From the NCBI RefSeq assembly GCF_900102465.1, contig NZ_FNBW01000003.1, positions 355,160-419,159 on the forward strand: 64,000 bases of DNA, written 5' to 3'. The position numbers were made by a program, and so were the translations under genes. Below the pieces are notes generated by a model. It did no database searches and was not told the origin of the DNA. It was given only the letters and a program-made list of their open reading frames with translations. Each line of letters begins with the position of its first letter. Positions within the stretch are counted from its first letter, which is position 1. Origin of the DNA: Thalassobaculum litoreum DSM 18839. Its GTDB lineage: Bacteria; Pseudomonadota; Alphaproteobacteria; Thalassobaculales; Thalassobaculaceae. This document shows, in pieces, positions 25,206 through 34,371 of the stretch.

Positions 25206-26327
25206 GTGTTGGACAATATCCTGACGATTCCGGCCCTGGCGGTCGGTGCGTTCTTTGCGGTTTCATATTTCATCAGTCCGGACACCATCGTGATCCAGAA
25301 CATCTCGGTGCCGCCGAGCCTGGAGGATCAGGGGTATTCGGGCGCTGTCGCCACCACGATGCTGTCGGACAGCATCGCCTGGATCAGCGACGCCGCGGGC
25401 ACCAACCGCGGCGCCTATGTTGCCGAGGAGACGGCCCAGGCGAAATCGGTCGAGGCCCTGAGCGACTGGTTCGGTCTGGCCCAGCCGATCCGCGCCACCC
25501 AGGTGGCGCTCGGCTTCCTGCCCTATTCCTTCTCCGGCGAGTTCGTCGAGGAGGGCGAGAACCTCGTGCTGCGGATCCGGGGCCAGTCCTCGGAATACTG
25601 GCACTTCCTGATGGAGAAGCGCGGTTCGAAGGATGACATCCCCAGCCTCGTCAGTGCCGCGGCAATCGATCTTCTGAAGGAACTCGATCCGTACCTGATC
25701 GCCGTCTATCACTTCCGCGACGAGATCCCGTCCCGCGATTTCACCAAGACCAAGGAAGCGATCACCCACGCCCTGGTGCATGCGCCCCGCAAGAACCTGC
25801 CCTGGGTCTATGCCCTGTGGGCCCATGTTCTGTACTTCGAGGGCGACCTGGAAGGGTCGATCATGAAGAACCGGCAGGCGCTCGCCCTCGATCCCACCTT
25901 CCCGCGCCCGATGATGCGCTGGGGTGAGGCGCTGCAGACCATGGGGATGCACGAGGAGGCGATCGGCCGGTTCGAGAAGACCCTGGAGATCGATCCGCAC
26001 TATCCCGAGGCCGTGGTGTACTGGGCGAACTCGCTGATCGCCCAGGGCAAGATCAAGGAGGCGGGTCTTAAGTTCCGCGAGGCCTACGACATGGCCCCGG
26101 ACTTCCCGCGCGTCGTTCACGCCTACGGCATGTACCACGCCGAACACGGCAACAAGGTCAAGGCCGCCGACATCCTGCGGCGGGCGGTCGAGCTGGATGA
26201 CGGGCACAACGAGAAGTTCGTGCGCGACCTGCGCAAGGTCCAGCTCATGATCGAACCGCGGTTGAAGGATATCGAGACCGACACGGGGGCTTCCGCGGCT
26301 GCCGCCGCGGCCGCCCCGAAGGGGTGA
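25206..26327 (+). CDS. Membrane-anchored TPR protein
   Basis: An N-terminal membrane segment (residues 4-22 from this start) is followed by a domain of about 150 residues and four TPR repeats. The TPRs are seen as AHVLYFEGDLEGSIMKNRQA, LQTMGMHEEAIGRFEKTLEI, SLIAQGKIKEAGLKFREAYD and a last YHAEHGNKVKAADILRRAVE. The N-terminal part with SVPPSLEDQGYSG resembles the segment before TPRs in some adenylate-cyclase-like proteins, though no cyclase domain is present. The GTG at 25206 is chosen because AGGAGG stands nine bases upstream; a GTG at 25122 would add a 28-residue charged leader. TPRs mediate protein contacts, and the partner is unknown. Confidence 0.75.
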   Translation: MLDNILTIPALAVGAFFAVSYFISPDTIVIQNISVPPSLEDQGYSGAVATTMLSDSIAWISDAAGTNRGAYVAEETAQAKSVEALSDWFGLAQPIRATQVALGFLPYSFSGEFVEEGENLVLRIRGQSSEYWHFLMEKRGSKDDIPSLVSAAAIDLLKELDPYLIAVYHFRDEIPSRDFTKTKEAITHALVHAPRKNLPWVYALWAHVLYFEGDLEGSIMKNRQALALDPTFPRPMMRWGEALQTMGMHEEAIGRFEKTLEIDPHYPEAVVYWANSLIAQGKIKEAGLKFREAYDMAPDFPRVVHAYGMYHAEHGNKVKAADILRRAVELDDGHNEKFVRDLRKVQLMIEPRLKDIETDTGASAAAAAAAPKG

Positions 26328-26416
26328 GCGGGCGACGCCTGCCCATCCCCTGAAGCCTTCCAAATGACGCCCGGCCCGGGGTGTCGAGGGGGCGACGCCC
26401 GAGGCCGGAGACCGGA

Positions 26417-28813
26417 ATGAACCGATTCACTGCGATCCTCCCCGGCATTGCGCTGATGGGGCTCAGCCTGCTCATGTTCGCCTATGTGGGCTATGGCGAG
26501 GCCACCCGGGTCTATACCGGCATGCGCATCGACCGGGTGGTCCAGCTCGGCGCGACGCTGCAGCATACCCTCAACCAGTTCGCCCAGAGCGGTCTGCCGC
26601 TCGACCAGTTCACCGGCTTCGATCGGCGGGCCGAGCAACTGGGCGGTGTCGATACCTCGATCCATACGGTGGCGCTGACCGGAGTCCGGGGCGCCACCGT
26701 CGCCTGCGTCATGGTTCACGAGCATCCGGAAACGGAGGATTGCGCGGGGGAATTCGACGTCCACGTGTCGGCCTTCCACGATCATGCAGACGGGGAAGGG
26801 GGCGAGGTCGCCTCGGTCGACAACGCCAAGATCCTGCGCCTGCCGGTCACGGACAAGTTCGGACCGGTCGGCTTCCTGATGCTGCATGTGGACGGCCCGA
26901 CCATCCGCGGCACCATCGACGACGCCTTCCTGCCGGTGTTCCTCACCGCCGCGGGCCTGTTCCTGGCCTTCGCCGCGATGCAGACGATCGTGGTGCTGCG
27001 TGGGGCGGAGGCGGCGCGGCGCTGGCTGCGGCCGACCTTCACAGCGGTGATGGTCGTGATGGTGGCGGTGCTGGTCGTGGTGATGTTCCAGCTCTACCGC
27101 AAGGGCGTGGAGGGCCAGGCCGAGGGGCTGGCGCGGTCGATGGCCGCGCGGCTGACGGCGGTCACCGAGATCGGCATTCCAATCGACGCGCTGAGCGGGA
27201 TCCGAGAGGCGTTGGTCGACTACCGTCGGATCAACCCGCAGATCGCGGCCATCACGCTGACCGAGCGCGACAAGGTCCTGAACCGGATCACCGACCAGGA
27301 GCATGCAGGCGACAGCACCGGCGAGGGAACGGTCTCGTTCTCGCAGCCGATCGATGCCGATCAGCAACTGGTCCTGACCGCGGAGCTGCCGTTCTCCGTG
27401 GTGATCGAGGCCATGGGGGCCGGCGGGCGGAACTTCGCCGCCCTGTTCTTCGGCTGCATGCTCTTCGCGACGATCTTCTTCCGGGCGGTGCGGGCCGGCG
27501 GGTACGGCGCGCGTGCGGACAGGATCACCGGCACGGCCGGGCTGGCGGTGCTGCAGCCGGCCTATTTCCTCGGCATCCTGGCGGATTCCCTGGTGCTGAC
27601 CGTGCTGCCGGAGATCAGCCATGAACGGGTCGTGTCCGAGGGCCTGTCGGGCGGCTTCGTGTCGCTGCCGTTCAGCCTGTTCTTCATCGGGCTGACCGCC
27701 GCGCTGATCCCCGCCTCGATCCTGACCGAGCGGATCGACCTGCGCGCCCTGTTCGTGGGCGGTGCCGCGGCGGTGGCGGGCGGGCTGTTCCTGGTCGGTG
27801 GCGTGGAGTCGTTCTGGGCGCTGTGCATGGGTCGGACGCTCGGCGGCGTCGGTCAGGGCATTCTGCTCGTCGCGGTGCAGGCCTATGCCTTCGAGATCGT
27901 CTCGTCGGAGGAGCGGGTGCGGGCGGCGGCGGCCCAGGTGTTGGGCTATAACGGCGGCCTGATCGTCGGCACCGGCATCGGCGGGCTGCTGGCGGTGTTC
28001 ATGCCGGACGCCACGTTCGTCATGCTGGCCGGCCTGGTGGCGGTGGTATCGCTGCTCTACATCCGCTTCGTGCTGCCGTCCCTGCGGAAGGACCAGGAGC
28101 CGCAGCCGATCCGGTTGTTCGGCGACCTGAAGCGGGTGCTTGTCTTCCCGGACTTCCTCGCCCTGCTGACCATGATCGGTGTGACCTCGAAATTCGCCCT
28201 GGCCGGGGTGGCGATCTTCGCCATGCCCCTGGTGCTGCACCGGTCGGGCTACGGCGACGACGAGGTCGGTCAGGCGCTGATGGTCTTTGCCATCGTCACC
28301 TATCTGGTGACCGCCATCGCCCCCCGGCTGGTCAAGCTGATCGGCTCGACCGACCGGGCTCTGGTGGTCGGGATGATCGCCCTGGCGCTGGGCATGGCCG
28401 GGCTGGGACTGGTCACCGGGGTCAGCGGCGGCGCCATGCCGCAGTGGCTCATCGTGCTTGCCGTCGACGTCCAGACGGCACTGGAGGCGATCCCGCTGTC
28501 GGTGGCGAGCGGTGCGGCCATTGGCCTGTCCGTGGCGCTGCTGGGGGTCGGCCAGGGGCTGATCGCCGCCCCCATCATCGCCCGCGTCGCCGCCGGCGGG
28601 GCGGCCGGGGCCGTGGGCCGCGACCGCACCATCGCCGTCTACCGGATCCTGGAGCGGATCGGTCACATCTCGGGTCCGGCCCTGGTCGGCCTGCTGCTGG
28701 TCGCCGCCTCCGACAATCCGGCCGCCCTGGCGGTACTGGGGATCGGATACGCGGTGGTGGCGTTGCTCTATGGTCTGGCCAGCTTCGCCATGCGCCAGCG
28801 TGCGCCGGCCTGA
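26417..28813 (+). CDS. MFS transporter with a long two-part sensory N-terminus
   Basis: A 798-residue protein. Residues 1-360 look like a membrane sensor: segment 1 near 5-27, an extracytoplasmic domain to about 165, segments 2 and 3 near 168-190 and 205-228, a second extracytoplasmic domain to about 335 and another segment near 338-358. Residues 370-798 form a complete 12-segment MFS domain with the loop motif GRTLGGVGQG. I know of no common MFS family with such a front end; the sensor part has Cache/CHASE-like spacing. The ATG at 26417 is favoured by the preceding purine-rich CCGGAG. The gene follows the binding protein and TPR gene, which suggests ligand-controlled transport. Confidence 0.75.
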   Translation: MNRFTAILPGIALMGLSLLMFAYVGYGEATRVYTGMRIDRVVQLGATLQHTLNQFAQSGLPLDQFTGFDRRAEQLGGVDTSIHTVALTGVRGATVACVMVHEHPETEDCAGEFDVHVSAFHDHADGEGGEVASVDNAKILRLPVTDKFGPVGFLMLHVDGPTIRGTIDDAFLPVFLTAAGLFLAFAAMQTIVVLRGAEAARRWLRPTFTAVMVVMVAVLVVVMFQLYRKGVEGQAEGLARSMAARLTAVTEIGIPIDALSGIREALVDYRRINPQIAAITLTERDKVLNRITDQEHAGDSTGEGTVSFSQPIDADQQLVLTAELPFSVVIEAMGAGGRNFAALFFGCMLFATIFFRAVRAGGYGARADRITGTAGLAVLQPAYFLGILADSLVLTVLPEISHERVVSEGLSGGFVSLPFSLFFIGLTAALIPASILTERIDLRALFVGGAAAVAGGLFLVGGVESFWALCMGRTLGGVGQGILLVAVQAYAFEIVSSEERVRAAAAQVLGYNGGLIVGTGIGGLLAVFMPDATFVMLAGLVAVVSLLYIRFVLPSLRKDQEPQPIRLFGDLKRVLVFPDFLALLTMIGVTSKFALAGVAIFAMPLVLHRSGYGDDEVGQALMVFAIVTYLVTAIAPRLVKLIGSTDRALVVGMIALALGMAGLGLVTGVSGGAMPQWLIVLAVDVQTALEAIPLSVASGAAIGLSVALLGVGQGLIAAPIIARVAAGGAAGAVGRDRTIAVYRILERIGHISGPALVGLLLVAASDNPAALAVLGIGYAVVALLYGLASFAMRQRAPA

Positions 28814-28819
28814 CGCAGC

Positions 28820-29980
28820 TCAGTTTCCGGCGGCCAGACCGCCTTCCCGGGCGGCGTCGGCGATCAGCGCATCGACCGTCTCGATCGACAGGTCGCCGCC
28901 GTCGCCGGCTTCCTTGACTCGGCGGGTGACCGCCTTGAGCACGGCCAGCGGCAGGCTGTAGCCGAGCGCCTCGGAGCGCACGCGGATTGCGTTCCAGCCG
29001 GTCAGCCGATGGCCGATGGAGATCTGCCGGTCCAGACCGAAATCCGCCGGGTCCAGGGCCTCGTAGGCGCGCGGATCGTTGTACACCGCCTTGGTGTGCA
29101 GGCCGGCCTTGTGGCTGAACGCGGTCTCGCCGACCAGCACATCGTTGAACGGCACCTCCACTCCGGCCAGCGCGGCCACCCGGTGGCACAGGGCGGGCAG
29201 GGTCGGCAGGTCGAACCGGGACCGGGTGGTCTCCGGGTCGGCGGCGTAGAGCACGGCGATCAGACCCTCCAGGGAGGTGATCCCGTTGCGCTCGCCGATG
29301 CCGAGCACGGTGGTGTTGATGTAGCCGGCGCCGGCCATGGCGGCGGCATGGGCATTGGCGATGGCGCAGCCGATGTCGTTATGGCCGTGGAACTCGACCG
29401 GCGTGCCGGTCAGCCGCGAGACCAGACCGACCACTTCCGACACCCTGTCGGGCGTGGCGGCACCGGTGGTGTCGGCGATGCCCAGCCGGTCGAACAGCTT
29501 CAGCTCCGACAGCGGCAGATAGACGTTCAGCAGGTCGTTCAGCGGGCAGCGGAAGGCGTCCTCGCTGGAAAACCGGAGGATGACGTCGGGCGCGCGCTTG
29601 CGGACATATTCGCCGATCTCGGCGGCGGTCCGGACCACCTCGGGGATCGCCTGACCGTGGCTGGCGCGGCGCAGGATCGGCGAGATCGCCATGACCATGT
29701 TGAGGGCGCCGACCCCGCTGTCGAGGGCGATGTCCACGTCGTCGCGGTGACAGCGGATATGCGCGGCCACGGTCACCGGCAGGTTGGCCCCGGCGATCCG
29801 CGCGGCGTCGTCGCGCGAGCGCGGGCTGGCCGCCGGCGAGGTCACCTCCAGAAAGGTGATGCCGAACTCGCTCAGCGCATGGGCCAGTTCCAGCTTGGCG
29901 TCGGAGGAGAAATCAGCGCGCGCGAATTGCTCACCTTCGCGCAGCGTGGTGTCGATGATCGTGACGTTCTCGAGAGGCAC
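28820..29980 (-). CDS. Homocitrate synthase/isopropylmalate synthase-family enzyme
   Basis: A 386-residue DRE-TIM aldolase. The signature DTTLREGEQF near residues 10-19 supplies the Arg and Asp that bind the 2-oxo acid, HGHND near 200-204 provides the metal-binding His pair, and GERNGITSLEGL follows. Proteins with EGEQF instead of DGEQ, and of this length without a C-terminal regulatory domain, are mostly homocitrate synthases (condensing acetyl-CoA with 2-oxoglutarate). NifV-type nitrogen fixation genes or lysine-pathway partners are not near, so the pathway is open. The gene is convergent with the sensor-MFS gene. Confidence 0.82.
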   Translation of the reverse strand: MPLENVTIIDTTLREGEQFARADFSSDAKLELAHALSEFGITFLEVTSPAASPRSRDDAARIAGANLPVTVAAHIRCHRDDVDIALDSGVGALNMVMAISPILRRASHGQAIPEVVRTAAEIGEYVRKRAPDVILRFSSEDAFRCPLNDLLNVYLPLSELKLFDRLGIADTTGAATPDRVSEVVGLVSRLTGTPVEFHGHNDIGCAIANAHAAAMAGAGYINTTVLGIGERNGITSLEGLIAVLYAADPETTRSRFDLPTLPALCHRVAALAGVEVPFNDVLVGETAFSHKAGLHTKAVYNDPRAYEALDPADFGLDRQISIGHRLTGWNAIRVRSEALGYSLPLAVLKAVTRRVKEAGDGGDLSIETVDALIADAAREGGLAAGN

Positions 29981-30102
29981 GGAACCCTCTTGGGCCGGAG
30001 AGCGGGAGTAGGGCGAAGCCTACTCGAACCGGGTTGAAATGTCGCGGAGTTCCCTCGCGCCGCGTCGGTCTTCCGACGGGGTGGTCCGGGAGCAGAGAAG
30101 CC

Positions 30103-31083
30103 TCACGGCGGCCCGTCGAGATTCCATGGCTTGGTCGGTTCGCTCCCCCTGAAATGCGCGATGATCGCGTCCCGGCTGGCACGGCAGGCGGCGAGATACG
30201 CCGGATCGCGATACCGGCCCTGCGCGCGCGCCTGCTCGACCATGGCGACCGGATCGCCTTCGGCACGGATCAGCGCATCGGTGCTGGTACTCTTGATCTG
30301 ATACAGCGCGCGGACCCGGTCGTCCGGCGGCAGCGCGAGCGCGGACAGAAACCGCAGGGCGGGCATCATCCGCTGGCGCCGGATCAGCGTGGTGACCTGC
30401 CCGGACCCCGGCTCGATCCAGGCCGCGCCCGTCTCGGACACGCAGATCATCGGGTAATACGGGGCCAGGGCCGGAAAGACCGTGTTGCGGTAGATCTCCA
30501 CGCCCCAGTAGCGCCGGGCGATGGTCGCGAAATGCGCCAGGCTGGCCACCGGCACCATCCCGGCGGACTCCATCGGCAGGATCTCGATCTTCGGCTTGGT
30601 GACGGTCACCGTGTCGTTGGCCACGTCGACATAGAGCGGGCCGAGCTGGATGGCGTTCTGGAAGTAGGACTCGCGCAGAACGCCCCATATCTTCCCGCCG
30701 ACCCCACCCTCGGCGATAAAGCCGTGCAAGGCGCGGGTAGCGGCCGAGTCGGGCTGCTGGATCCGCGCGACCAGGGCGGCGAAGACGGCGTCGCGGATCT
30801 CCAGGCAGCGGCCCAGGGGGTAGAGCTTGCCGGCGAAGCTTGGGAGCCGCGGGGCCAGTTCCTCGTCGGCCTGCAACCGAAGCTCCTGGAGCAGAGCGTG
30901 GAGCCCGTCGAGATCGCCGAGATAGGTCCGGGCGAGCCGCCGCTGCCGGGCACCGGGAGGTATTGGCTGCCGGGGCAGGTGCGGGGAGTCCGCGCCGTCT
31001 CCGGGTTCCAGCCAGACCGGCGGTGCCCAGGGCCGCGTGGCCGCGACCGCGGTCCAGGCAGGGTCGCAAAGCGCGTCCGTCAT
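30103..31083 (-). CDS. Hypothetical protein
   Basis: A soluble protein of about 326 residues with clear coding character (regular hydrophobic strand-helix alternation, GC-rich third positions) but no motif I know. The N-terminus is Pro-rich, the middle carries LGPLYVDVANDTVTVTKPKIE, and no signal peptide is present. Start choice is weak: the ATG at 31083 is used, with in-frame ATGs at 31134 and 31191 as alternatives. It stands apart from its neighbours and lies in the same direction as the homocitrate synthase-like gene about 120 nt downstream. Confidence 0.62.
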   Translation of the reverse strand: MTDALCDPAWTAVAATRPWAPPVWLEPGDGADSPHLPRQPIPPGARQRRLARTYLGDLDGLHALLQELRLQADEELAPRLPSFAGKLYPLGRCLEIRDAVFAALVARIQQPDSAATRALHGFIAEGGVGGKIWGVLRESYFQNAIQLGPLYVDVANDTVTVTKPKIEILPMESAGMVPVASLAHFATIARRYWGVEIYRNTVFPALAPYYPMICVSETGAAWIEPGSGQVTTLIRRQRMMPALRFLSALALPPDDRVRALYQIKSTSTDALIRAEGDPVAMVEQARAQGRYRDPAYLAACRASRDAIIAHFRGSEPTKPWNLDGPP

Positions 31084-31245
31084 CGCCTGAAAGACCGCCC
31101 CGGCCCGGCGCGGTCGGCCGACGGTCGGGGGCATGTGGGGAGGCTGTCGGTCATGCGACCAGACTAGGCCATGCCCTGACCCGCCGGGCAAGCTCAGGCA
31201 TCTGATCGACGACGGGGCCGGCGTGTGGTCTACCGACCGGCCGCC

Positions 31246-32067
31246 CTACTGGCTGGCGGTCACGCCGCCGTCGATATAGACGACCTGGCCGGTGATGTAG
31301 CCGCCGGCCGGGGCGGCGAAGGCGATGACCTGCCCCGCCACCTCGATCGGCTCGCCGATCCGGCCCAGCGGGTTGCGGTTCAGGATGAAGTTCTTGAACT
31401 CCTCGCGCTCCAGATGCGGCCGGATGCGGTCCGACTGGATGAAGGTCGGCGCCACGCCGTTCACGGTGATGCCGTAGGGCGCCAGTTCCATGGCGTGCTG
31501 CTTCACCAGCATCAGCAGCCCGCCCTTGGTGGCGCAGTAGGCGGAATAGCCGCGGCCGCGCAGCGCCAGCTGGGAGCGCACCGACAGCAGGTGGATGTGC
31601 CGGCCCTGGCGCTCGGTATCGACCTGATGGCGGGCGACGGACTGGCTCAGGAACATGGCCGAGCGCAGGTTGGTGGCGTACATCGTATCGAACGCCTCGG
31701 GCGTGACGTCGAAGATCGACTGCTCGCGCTGGATGCCGACACAGTTCACCAGGATGTCGATCCCGCCGGCCAGGCCGATCGCCTGCTCCACCGTCTCGCG
31801 GATCGCCGGAACGTCGCTGGCATCCAGGCCGAGGCCCCAGGCGGTGCCGCCCTGGGCCGCGACGCGCTCGGCCAGGGCCTGCGCCTTGGCCTGCTGCGGA
31901 CCGGCGACCACGACGGAAGCGCCGTGTGCGGCGAGCGCGAGGCAGATCGCCTCGCCCAGCGCGCCGTAACCGCCCGGCACGAAGGCGGTCTTGCCCTTCA
32001 GGCTGAACAGGCCGGCGAGCCGATTGGGATCGATTCCGGGCGTGAGACTTGGGGACGGGGCTTCCAT
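31246..32067 (-). CDS. SDR-family oxidoreductase
   Basis: A 273-residue classical short-chain dehydrogenase/reductase. The nucleotide-binding motif appears as PGGYGALG near residues 31-38, NCVGIQ replaces the usual NNAG, and the catalytic Tyr and Lys are in YSAYCATKGG. A C-terminal GGYITGQVVYIDGG closes the fold. It is most like gluconate/2-deoxygluconate dehydrogenases. It sits one base after the Gfo/Idh/MocA gene, at the end of the Liv transport operon, so it probably oxidises a polyol or sugar acid taken up by that transporter. Confidence 0.85.
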   Translation of the reverse strand: MEAPSPSLTPGIDPNRLAGLFSLKGKTAFVPGGYGALGEAICLALAAHGASVVVAGPQQAKAQALAERVAAQGGTAWGLGLDASDVPAIRETVEQAIGLAGGIDILVNCVGIQREQSIFDVTPEAFDTMYATNLRSAMFLSQSVARHQVDTERQGRHIHLLSVRSQLALRGRGYSAYCATKGGLLMLVKQHAMELAPYGITVNGVAPTFIQSDRIRPHLEREEFKNFILNRNPLGRIGEPIEVAGQVIAFAAPAGGYITGQVVYIDGGVTASQ

Positions 32068-32068
32068 G

Positions 32069-33052
32069 TCAGACGGTCACCCCGGCGGCGGTGTAAACAC
32101 TTTCCATCAGTCGCAGCGTTTCCAGATTGTCCAGTCGGTCGGTCTCAAACGGCGCACCGGTGCGCACGCCGTCGACGAAGGCGGCGATAGCATGATCGAA
32201 GCACTCCTGATAGCGGCCGATCAGGTCGACCTCCTCCGCCGCGTCCTCCTCGCCCACGAGAAACACCCGGTTGAAGTCCATGACCACCGTGCCCTCGGTG
32301 CCGACGATTTCGAGCCGGTCGCCGTGCAGGGGCGGATAGCCCGGGGCGCAGATGCAGCCGTCGGCGGTGGCGATCAGGCCGTCCGGCCCGTCCATCAGGA
32401 TCGACGCGGTATCCTCCCCCGGCAGGCCGTCGGCAAGCCGGTTCAGCCGGGCGGCGACGACGGTCAGTGGGCCGACCAGCAGGCGCAGAACGTCCAGGTG
32501 ATGGATCATGGTCTCGAACACCAGATTGCGCCGGAAGCCGGTCAGGTAGGGCTGGCGCTCGATCAGATACGGGACGTCGCCGACGCGCGGGCACAGGCCG
32601 GAACCGCGCACGGCGATGGCGGCATGGCGCGGACGCCCGATGCGGCCCTCGTCGATCCAGCGGCGCACGGTCATGTAATGCGGCCGGAAGCGGTAGTTCT
32701 CGTGCACCATGAAGCGGATCCGCTCGCCCACCTCGGCGACCAGCGTCTCCGCCTCGGCCACGGTCTCGGTCATCGGTTTCTGCAGCAGGACGTGGACGCC
32801 ATGATCGGCCGCCAGCCGGGTCAGCGGCGCGTGCCCGCCGACCGAGGCGGCGATGTCCACCATGTCGAACCCGCCGTCGGCGAACATCGACGCCGGGTCG
32901 TCATAGACCCGGTCGATGCCGAATTCGTCGGCCCGGGCCTGGGCCTTCGCCCGGTCGAGGTCGCAGATCGCCGCCACGGGCACGCCGGCGGCCTGCCAGG
33001 CGCGCAGGTGGTAGAGGCTGATCATCCCCGCACCGATCAGGGCCGCCCTCAT
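32069..33052 (-). CDS. Gfo/Idh/MocA-family oxidoreductase
   Basis: A 327-residue NAD(P)-dependent enzyme with the N-terminal GAGMISLYHLRAW dinucleotide motif, the KP motif of the family (LLQKPMTETV, where Lys is catalytic) and a C-terminal alpha/beta substrate domain. Members oxidise or reduce sugars, inositols and related compounds. Its ATG overlaps the stop of the ABC ATPase upstream (ATGA), and the SDR gene follows within two bases, so it belongs to one catabolic operon with the Liv-type transporter. Confidence 0.88.
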   Translation of the reverse strand: MRAALIGAGMISLYHLRAWQAAGVPVAAICDLDRAKAQARADEFGIDRVYDDPASMFADGGFDMVDIAASVGGHAPLTRLAADHGVHVLLQKPMTETVAEAETLVAEVGERIRFMVHENYRFRPHYMTVRRWIDEGRIGRPRHAAIAVRGSGLCPRVGDVPYLIERQPYLTGFRRNLVFETMIHHLDVLRLLVGPLTVVAARLNRLADGLPGEDTASILMDGPDGLIATADGCICAPGYPPLHGDRLEIVGTEGTVVMDFNRVFLVGEEDAAEEVDLIGRYQECFDHAIAAFVDGVRTGAPFETDRLDNLETLRLMESVYTAAGVTV

Positions 33053-33672
33053 GCTGCGCGCTCCGTCAACAGATCGCCGAGATAGGCCTGCACCGGCGGA
33101 TGGGCGATCAGCGAGGCGTAGTCGGGCATCGGCGTGACCGAACCGGTCTGCACGAAGATAAACCGCTCGCAGATTTCCTGCAGGATCTCCAAGTGGAACC
33201 GCTCGTTCGGGTGGACGCAGAGGAAGACCAGCCTGCCCTGGGCGCGCAGCTTGCGGAAGAAGTCGAGCATGAAGCCGATATAGCCATCCTGGGTGTTGAA
33301 CTGCGGCTCGTCGAATAGGTGGACGATTGGGTAGTCCGACCCCGCCTTCTCCAGCATGAAGTTCGGCGTCAGCGAGCGGAAATGCCGGACCTGGTAGGAC
33401 TGGTGATAGTGGATCGCCAGCCGGTCGCGCTCGTCGGTTCGGATGCGGTGGATGTCGCGGCCCTGAACCAGCACCCGGCCGCTCGTCGGCGCGTTGGAGC
33501 CGGTGATCAGCTCGAACAGGGTGGTCTTGCCCGAGCCGTTCGGGCCCATGAGGCCGACGATGGCCGGCTCCTCGATGGTGAAGTCGGCGGCCAGGGTGAA
33601 GGTCGGCTTCCGGCTGGGAAAGCCTGTGGCGTAGGTCTTGGTCAAATGCTCGACGCTCAGCATCGCGGTCAT
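33049..33672 (-). CDS. ABC ATPase lacking the signature motif
   Basis: A 207-residue ABC-type ATPase, about 40 residues shorter than its neighbours. Walker A (GPNGSGKTT) and Walker B (VHLFDEPQ) are intact and a switch-like His is visible in CVHPNE. Between them I find no LSGGQ motif: the helical subdomain that carries it seems to be missing, and the D-loop reads FNTQDG. It therefore probably cannot form the standard ATP sandwich alone and may pair with LivF or LivG, or serve a different role. It sits three bases downstream of livF and overlaps the oxidoreductase start. Confidence 0.78.
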   Translation of the reverse strand: MTAMLSVEHLTKTYATGFPSRKPTFTLAADFTIEEPAIVGLMGPNGSGKTTLFELITGSNAPTSGRVLVQGRDIHRIRTDERDRLAIHYHQSYQVRHFRSLTPNFMLEKAGSDYPIVHLFDEPQFNTQDGYIGFMLDFFRKLRAQGRLVFLCVHPNERFHLEILQEICERFIFVQTGSVTPMPDYASLIAHPPVQAYLGDLLTERAA

Positions 33673-33675
33673 GGC

Positions 33676-34371
33676 TCAGATCCCGATCAGGTTGCGGCGC
33701 AGGTTTTCGTCGCGGATCAGCTCGGCGGCGGTGCCCCGATGGACCACCCGGCCGCGGTCGAGCACCACGGCCCTGTCGGCGACCTCCAGGGCGGCGAGCG
33801 CGTTCTGCTCGACCACCAGCACCGACAGGCCCTCGTTCTTCAGGCGGCGGATGGTCTTCATCACGTCCTGCACGATCTTCGGCGCCAGCCCCTGGCTCGG
33901 CTCGTCGAACAGCACGAGGCCGGGCGAGCCCAACAGCGCGCGGGAGATCGCCACCATCTGCATCTCGCCGCCGGACAGGTTCTCCGCGTCCCGACCCATC
34001 AGGTGTTCCAGGGCGGAGAAGATCTCGAACATCTCGTCGAGCCGCCAGGAGCGGAAGCGGGTCGTCTTGCGGGCTATGGCCAGGTTCTGGGCGACGCTGA
34101 GAGTCGGGAAGATGCGGCGGTCGTCGGGCACCCAGCCGACCCCGCGCCGGGCGATGTCGTGGGTGTTCAGCCGGGTGATGTCGGTCCCGTCGAACCGGAT
34201 CTCGCCGGAGCGCGCCGGGGTGAGGCCGAGGATGGTGCGGATGGCGGTGGTCTTGCCGACGCCGTTGGCGCCGAGCACGGCCAGCACCTCGCCGGCGCCG
34301 ACATCGAGCGAGACGTCGAACAGCGCCTGGGTCTCGCCGTAGAAGGTGTTGACGTTGCGGATCTCAAGCAT
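33676..34371 (-). CDS. livF: Branched-chain-type ABC transporter ATPase LivF
   Basis: A 231-residue ABC ATPase with GANGVGKTT Walker A, LSGGEMQMVAISRAL signature and LVLFDEPSQGLAP Walker B/D-loop, typical of LivF. The ATG at 34371 is chosen because the family starts MLEIRNVNTFYG and this start overlaps the end of livG by eight bases; the longer frame to 34425 has no conserved sequence. It energises the permease pair encoded upstream. The substrate need not be an amino acid: Liv-type systems also import amides and aromatic acids. Confidence 0.9.
   Translation of the reverse strand: MLEIRNVNTFYGETQALFDVSLDVGAGEVLAVLGANGVGKTTAIRTILGLTPARSGEIRFDGTDITRLNTHDIARRGVGWVPDDRRIFPTLSVAQNLAIARKTTRFRSWRLDEMFEIFSALEHLMGRDAENLSGGEMQMVAISRALLGSPGLVLFDEPSQGLAPKIVQDVMKTIRRLKNEGLSVLVVEQNALAALEVADRAVVLDRGRVVHRGTAAELIRDENLRRNLIGI

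Noticed and set aside
26123..28666. An 847-residue minus-strand frame opposite the sensor-MFS gene
   Set aside because: His/Gln/Arg-rich antisense shadow; the plus strand carries clear MFS motifs and membrane segments.
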